Of a stretch of DNA of 8,742 nucleotides, positions 5,476 to 8,742 are shown piece after piece. Every line of letters starts with the position of its first letter. Position 1 is the stretch's first letter. The translations under genes were made by a program, and so were the position numbers. Source of the stretch: Deltaproteobacteria bacterium (GTDB lineage Bacteria > Desulfobacterota > DSM-4660 > Desulfatiglandales > HGW-15); NCBI GenBank assembly GCA_016926135.1, contig JAFGPH010000610.1, positions 1 through 8,742 of the forward strand. The letters are read 5' to 3'. Under the pieces are notes generated by a model, which worked only from the letters and a program-made list of their open reading frames with translations, was not told where the DNA came from and did not search any database.

Positions 5476-5774
5476 TGCCCCTTCACCCTGACCCCCGGCT
5501 CGATTCCGGGAAAGCCTTCTCCCCAGGGGAGAGGGAAAAAGGGTGTGGGAGAATTAGGAAGAAAGGAGGTGGTGGAGGAAAAAGAATTCAGAAGTCAGAA
5601 GAAAGAACAAGAGGAGACCTCCAGAAAAAGCCAACCCCCGGGTAACCGGGTGACGGAAAGCCGAAGGGTCCAACGAAGCTGAAAGCTGAAGGCTCAAAGC
5701 TGAAAGCAGGAACGGACAGCCCGGTTGCCTGGAATAGACGAAAACCCCATTCACACACTGGAGGTGAAGCGCAC
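5476..5774. other. Spacer and 5' region of the PEP-CTERM gene with mixed short repeats
   Basis: No convincing gene. The first part (about 5476-5545) has the CCCTTCACCCTGACCC ... CTCCCCAGGGGAGAGGG pattern of a widespread bacterial intergenic repeat. AGAAGTCAGAAGAAAGAAC-type units occur near 5587-5608, a small CCCGG-GTAA-CCGGG hairpin at 5637-5650, and four AAGCTGA/AAGGCTCA-like units at about 5678-5708. AAAGGAGGTGGTG near 5561 resembles a ribosome-binding site with GTG codons behind it, but the frame that follows (about 34 codons) is built from repeat units. Confidence 0.5.
5678..5708. repeat. Tandem AAGCTGA repeats
   Basis: Four near-copies of a 7-9 base unit (AAGCTGA, AAGCTGA, AGGCTCA, AAGCTGA) lie head to tail 66 bases before the PEP-CTERM start codon. 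Confidence 0.65.
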
Positions 5775-6584
5775 ATGAAAAAGTTAATGACGGTATTTGT
5801 GGCGGCCATGCTTGTGTTCAGCCTTGCTGGACAGGCAGCTGCCTATTTCGAGGACTTCAAGCTGATCCGCAGCATCTGGGACACTTCCACAAGCGTGGAG
5901 GTAGGGTCCGATCTGGGAGCCTACGCTTTTAACTCAGCAGAGGCCTATGGGGCCGGCATGGCTGTGGGTGATGCGATCAACACGAGCATCTTTGCAAACG
6001 GTGTTGGCACCCTGAACATCGGGTACTGGGCACACGGCCAGAGCGTCCAGGATTTTTGGGTGACCGGACTCGGAACGCGAAACCCGCTCCCCCTTGGCGC
6101 CTTTGTGACCGACGGCGACGGGCTCCAGATGGGAAGCCGAAAGCAATCGAACGGCGATACGGTGATGAACGCAGTTCAGGGTACTTATGGTTCAGCCGAC
6201 TCCACTGTCCAGACGGTGCAGGGGCTTAACAGCTATTATGGCCAGTTCGAAAAAAGCGGCATCTCCATCGGCAGTTTTGGAACGAACATGAACGGTACTG
6301 CTTACTATGAAGTGACCCTCGGGCTGGCCGATCTCCTGACCGTGGGGTATGTGGATCAACTGCTCTACTACTTCAACTATGACGGTTCTACTACCGCGAA
6401 GAATGGCGTGGAAGTGGCCTTGGTCCGGACGGCCCTGAACCTTGGTGCCGACGGCGTGCTGGGCGGCGGGGACGACTACATCTACAGCGTCATCAACCCC
6501 AACCCGGTTCCGATTCCGGGAAGCGTCTTGCTGCTGGGCTCCGCACTGCTGGGCCTGTTCGGGATCAGAAGGAAGAGAAGCTGA
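5775..6584 (+). CDS. PEP-CTERM sorting-domain protein (exosortase substrate)
   Basis: Secreted protein of 269 residues. The N-terminal signal peptide (MKKLMTVFVAAMLVFSLAG, cleavage likely after Ala23) is followed by a Gly/Tyr/Ser-rich mature domain with many predicted beta-strands and few charged residues. The C-terminus carries the tripartite sorting tail: NPVPIPGS (243-250) as the recognition motif, a hydrophobic segment to about 263 (LLLGSALLGLFG), then IRRKRS. The VPIPG form, instead of VPEPS, is common in Deltaproteobacteria-like lineages. Exosortase should cut near the motif and help place the protein on the surface or in an exopolysaccharide matrix. The exosortase gene is not in this window. 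GGAGGTG lies 8 bases before the ATG, an excellent start. The mature domain matches no family I recognise. It precedes, in the same direction, another exported protein. Confidence 0.92.
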   Translation: MKKLMTVFVAAMLVFSLAGQAAAYFEDFKLIRSIWDTSTSVEVGSDLGAYAFNSAEAYGAGMAVGDAINTSIFANGVGTLNIGYWAHGQSVQDFWVTGLGTRNPLPLGAFVTDGDGLQMGSRKQSNGDTVMNAVQGTYGSADSTVQTVQGLNSYYGQFEKSGISIGSFGTNMNGTAYYEVTLGLADLLTVGYVDQLLYYFNYDGSTTAKNGVEVALVRTALNLGADGVLGGGDDYIYSVINPNPVPIPGSVLLLGSALLGLFGIRRKRS

Positions 6585-6589
6585 TTGAA

Positions 6590-6632
6590 GAAGCAGTCAG
6601 AATACAGAATACAGTAGTCAGAACAGAAAACC
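6590..6632. repeat. CAGAATA/CAGTCAGAA short tandem units
   Basis: The 71-base gap between the two exported-protein genes consists mainly of overlapping CAGTCAGAATACAGAATACAG units, similar to the AGAAGTCAGAAG stretch near 5587. Both copies lie in untranslated regions. Confidence 0.55.
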
Positions 6633-6655
6633 TAAAGGATTTGGAGGGATCAATC

Positions 6656-8095
6656 ATGAAGAAGTTGTTTCAAGGAGCGGTAATGGGTGCTGCGATGCTG
6701 GGCCTGGTTGGGACGGCGAGTGCGCAGAGTGTCATCAACATCAACCTTTACGGGGCCTCCGCACAGCATCTTTTCTGGAACGATGCGGCGGACAACTTTT
6801 TGACCTCTCGAGGCTGCACGGGCGTGGCTCAGGATGAATTCGACTCAAAACAGGGCATCACCAAGGGGACCTGCGGCAGCGACACGGTCTATATCCGCTA
6901 CGCCTCCAAGGCTTCCTTTGACGGGATTCGTACGGTCAAGGGCTCGGGCGGGGACCCGGATGGTTGCGGGAGTCCCTTTCAAAGGAAAATGGTCGATGAG
7001 GCAACCTGCTCGGACTGGGTGCTGGGTGGGACGGCCTGCACCGCCCTTAAATGCGTTGAAGTAAACCTGGGATGTTCGGATGTAGCAGGTGCCTCCTTCA
7101 TCCAGGAAAGCCATGGCCAACTGAAGGGTCCCAATGGTGGCGGCTGGGTGGACAGGGTTTTCACCGGAATCGATGATTCCGGGCTGGACACATATAATCC
7201 GTTGATCGTGCCCTTTGGCTTCTTTGCCAACAACACAGTCAGCAAGACCCGGTGCCTGGGTCCCGATCCCACAGAGCCCACTGCCTCAGCGCACAAAGCC
7301 ATCTCTACCTGGGGCTACCAGTGCTATGACCCGGATGAGGACGGCCACAGCGCAGACTGCATCGGCTACTACAAGTGCGTGGACGGGAAGTGCTCCGGCG
7401 GTGTGAATGTCAACCAGGATTGCACGAGAGCCAATCAGTGCCCGGACGTGGCCCTGGAAAACACCCAGTGCACCCGGATTCCCTTGGACAACATTTCCAG
7501 GCTCCAGGCGACCATGATCTTCAACGGGCAGGCCTGGTACTGGACGGATTTCGGTGCCTGGTACAACGCTGACCCGATCGTGGCCTGCTTTCGTCATGCC
7601 GGATCCGGGACCCATGCCACCATGGACTTGGCCGTCATGAGAGGGAACGGCTGGGGCTGGGGCCTTGCAACGACGGAGAACGCATCTGATCCGACCCTGT
7701 ATTTCAACGATGGCTCTTCGGACATGATGAAGTGCATCAATCAGCTCTCAGGCGCCATCGGATATGCCGATGCCGACCAACTTGCCGGAAATGCCAATTA
7801 TCCCAACGTGCACGCCCTCAAGTACCAGGGTGTTGAGCCCAAGAGGGCCAAAATCCGCAACGGCGAATACGATTTCTGGTCCAAGCAGTGGATCTACGGC
7901 AACCCGGAGCGTACCGCTTACAGCACGATCAAGACCTCTTACGTTGAGCCGCTGATGGCCTATGCCGCCAACCCGTCCAACCTGCCCGTGGACAAGGCGT
8001 CCTACTGGGCGACCCTGGACGAGATGGTGTACATGAAAAATACGGATTTCGAGTACCCCGGCTACGCGGGCGCCAGCAATCCGCAGCTCCCGTAA
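6656..8095 (+). CDS. PstS-like substrate-binding protein with Cys-rich insertion
   Basis: Exported protein of 479 residues. The signal peptide is MKKLFQGAVMGAAMLGLVGTASA, then mature SVININLYGASAQHLFW. The opening LYGASAQ, the later GSGTH loop (316-320), GAIGYADADQ (366-375) and V-x-A-L-K-Y-QGVEP (385-394) with NGEYDFWSKQWIYG (402-415) match the order of elements in PstS-type (PBP-like_2) proteins that bind oxoanions. Specificity cannot be told. Residues about 200-275 form an insertion with seven cysteines (223, 235, 241, 246, 256, 262, 272) and a DPDEDGHSADC stretch like a DxDxDG calcium loop. The full protein has 17 cysteines, unusual for this family and consistent with several disulfides or exposure at the cell surface. 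The ATG at 6656 is chosen over a TTG at 6641 because GGAGGG lies seven bases before it and it begins a clean signal peptide. No transporter permease genes follow. Confidence 0.85.
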   Translation: MKKLFQGAVMGAAMLGLVGTASAQSVININLYGASAQHLFWNDAADNFLTSRGCTGVAQDEFDSKQGITKGTCGSDTVYIRYASKASFDGIRTVKGSGGDPDGCGSPFQRKMVDEATCSDWVLGGTACTALKCVEVNLGCSDVAGASFIQESHGQLKGPNGGGWVDRVFTGIDDSGLDTYNPLIVPFGFFANNTVSKTRCLGPDPTEPTASAHKAISTWGYQCYDPDEDGHSADCIGYYKCVDGKCSGGVNVNQDCTRANQCPDVALENTQCTRIPLDNISRLQATMIFNGQAWYWTDFGAWYNADPIVACFRHAGSGTHATMDLAVMRGNGWGWGLATTENASDPTLYFNDGSSDMMKCINQLSGAIGYADADQLAGNANYPNVHALKYQGVEPKRAKIRNGEYDFWSKQWIYGNPERTAYSTIKTSYVEPLMAYAANPSNLPVDKASYWATLDEMVYMKNTDFEYPGYAGASNPQLP

Positions 8096-8104
8096 CAATA
8101 CGAA

Positions 8105-8125
8105 GCGGTCCGCCTGACGGGCCGC
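8105..8125 (+). other. Small hairpin before the terminator
   Basis: GCGGTCC (8105-8111) pairs with GGGCCGC (8119-8125) over 7 bp with one G-U and a 7-base loop. It lies 9 bases after the stop codon and may stabilise the mRNA end. Confidence 0.4.
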
Positions 8126-8145
8126 GAAGAAACCTCTCAATCATG

Positions 8146-8171
8146 AAGGGCCTCCGCAAGGGGGCCCTTTT
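8146..8171 (+). terminator. Intrinsic terminator of the PstS-like gene
   Basis: AAGGGCCTCC (8146-8155) pairs with GGGGGCCCTT (8160-8169) over 10 bp with one G-U, around a GCAA tetraloop (GNRA type), and TTTT follows at 8168-8171. It is 51 bases past the stop codon of the PstS-like gene. Confidence 0.9.
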
Positions 8172-8190
8172 CCTTTGCGCCTGAGAGATC

Positions 8191-8240
8191 GATTCTCCCC
8201 CTTCCCTCTTTGCGAAGAGGGGGGATGGGGGGGGATTTCT
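8191..8240. repeat. CCCCTTCCCTCTT/AAGAGGGGGG intergenic palindromic repeat
   Basis: CCCTCTT (8204-8210) and AAGAGGG (8215-8221) form a 7-bp stem with a TGCG loop. It sits between C-rich (8197-8206) and G-rich (8219-8234) arms that extend the pairing with bulges, ending in GGGATTT. This is the layout of a very common bacterial intergenic repeat, and its translations are spurious. Confidence 0.6.
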
Positions 8241-8353
8241 CGGGCGGAGGCGCGGAGGAGCCACACCTAGCGTTCCGGTACAAGTGCTCAGATGCTGCAG
8301 CGGTGGGTATTTTGTTTGTATTTGTAATCCGTTGTCTTAGACTGCAGTCCATA
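8241..8353. other. Convergent spacer between the terminator and the PIN gene
   Basis: No gene is seen. It includes a perfect 10-base palindrome GACTGCAGTC (8340-8349) four bases past the toxin stop codon, and an AT-rich patch (8309-8331). No T-run terminator for the minus-strand gene was found. Confidence 0.4.
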
Positions 8354-8740
8354 TCAGAGATACAGGATCGAGTCATCCCGGGTGCGCTCGAAATCACGAT
8401 CCATGGTGACAATCCTGAGGCCGAACTGCTTTGCGAGAGCGTATTGATAAGCATCGTCGAAATCGAGGCCATGGCCCCTTCTTGCGCTGACAACCTGGCT
8501 ATAAGATTCGGGTGGAAGGGAAAGAAGACGGATTCTCGGCAGAGTATCCCGGATGAAATCCAGAAAAAAACCTTCCTTGTTGTATCTGAATAGAATGACT
8601 CCAACAGAGTGCAAGGAGAAGTCAGATAGGCTCATGCCCGCTGCGGTATCCTGAAGAAATCTCTTGCAGGCCTCCTTCTTTTCCTGCCCAAGGAGGATCT
8701 CAAGAAAAACGTTGGTGTCAACCAGATACACTATCTCCAC
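8354..8740 (-). CDS. vapC: VapC-type PIN-domain toxin (ribonuclease)
   Basis: PIN-domain protein of 128 residues on the minus strand; VapC toxins are ribonucleases held inactive by a VapB antitoxin. Visible acidic residues are Asp8 in LVDTNVFLEIL, Asp40 in SLSDFSLHSVG, the Asp93/95/96 group in GLDFDDAYQYA, and Asp114/116 in VTMDRDFE, with the order and spacing expected for a PIN fold, so the active site appears intact. The apparent start is a GTG at 8740, almost at the window edge. A GTG three codons further in (8731) gives a more typical start, and a start outside the window cannot be excluded, so the 5' end is uncertain. The antitoxin, if present, must lie beyond 8742. The gene converges with the PstS-like gene and its terminator. 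The symbol denotes the family. Confidence 0.88.
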   Translation of the reverse strand: MEIVYLVDTNVFLEILLGQEKKEACKRFLQDTAAGMSLSDFSLHSVGVILFRYNKEGFFLDFIRDTLPRIRLLSLPPESYSQVVSARRGHGLDFDDAYQYALAKQFGLRIVTMDRDFERTRDDSILYL

Positions 8741-8742
8741 TC

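Noticed and set aside
5561..5670. Small gene starting at GTG after AAAGGAGGTG
   Set aside because: The peptide is made of Glu/Lys/Arg/Ser repeat units from intergenic repeat DNA and has no sign of a fold.
6641..6655. TTG start five codons upstream for the PstS-like gene
   Set aside because: It sits on the Shine-Dalgarno itself; the ATG at 6656 has correct spacing and a normal signal peptide start.

Overview
The window looks like chromosomal DNA from a GC-rich, Gram-negative bacterium. A VPIPG-type PEP-CTERM sorting tail, a secreted STN-like protein, a LytS/LytTR two-component pair and spacers full of degenerate short repeats would fit Desulfobacterota or a similar lineage. That placement is inference; there is no rRNA or other phylogenetic marker here. 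No tRNA, rRNA, CRISPR array, transposase or phage gene was seen.

Layout. (1) 36-1821: a compact two-gene operon, a four-helix membrane histidine kinase of the LytS/YehU/AlgZ type overlapping by 8 bp a LytTR response regulator. A 34-codon cysteine-bearing reading frame follows the regulator stop directly and in frame. (2) 2055-2935: three small genes, two unrecognised and overlapping, then a 95-residue stand-alone PD-(D/E)XK-like domain with its own plausible sigma70 promoter. (3) 3035-3328: a palindromic MITE-like element with 33-bp perfect terminal inverted repeats and an internal hairpin near each end. (4) 3434-4369: a secreted protein with an STN/secretin-N0-like domain, a low-complexity linker and a charged C-terminal segment. 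Its Shine-Dalgarno and start codon lie inside a 13-bp RNA hairpin. (5) 4370-5774: mostly non-coding, broken by one 65-codon gene. It holds a purine-only-like repeat tract, clustered palindromes, 17-bp direct repeats, a strong intrinsic terminator without a nearby gene, and AAGCTGA-type repeats. (6) 5775-8095: two tandem exported proteins, a PEP-CTERM (exosortase-substrate) protein and a PstS-like substrate-binding protein carrying a cysteine-rich, calcium-loop-like insertion, closed by a textbook terminator. (7) 8354-8740 on the minus strand: a VapC-type PIN-domain toxin whose upstream partner lies outside the window.

How the parts may work together. The sensor/regulator pair is a complete signalling module, but no target promoter can be assigned. 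The secreted proteins (STN-like, PEP-CTERM, PstS-like) point to cell-envelope or matrix functions. The exosortase needed for the PEP-CTERM protein is not here. The most unusual items are the start-codon-sequestering hairpin at 3393-3436, the MITE-like element, the orphan terminator with a possible small RNA at about 5280-5473, and the cysteine-rich/DxDxDG insertion in the PstS-like protein.
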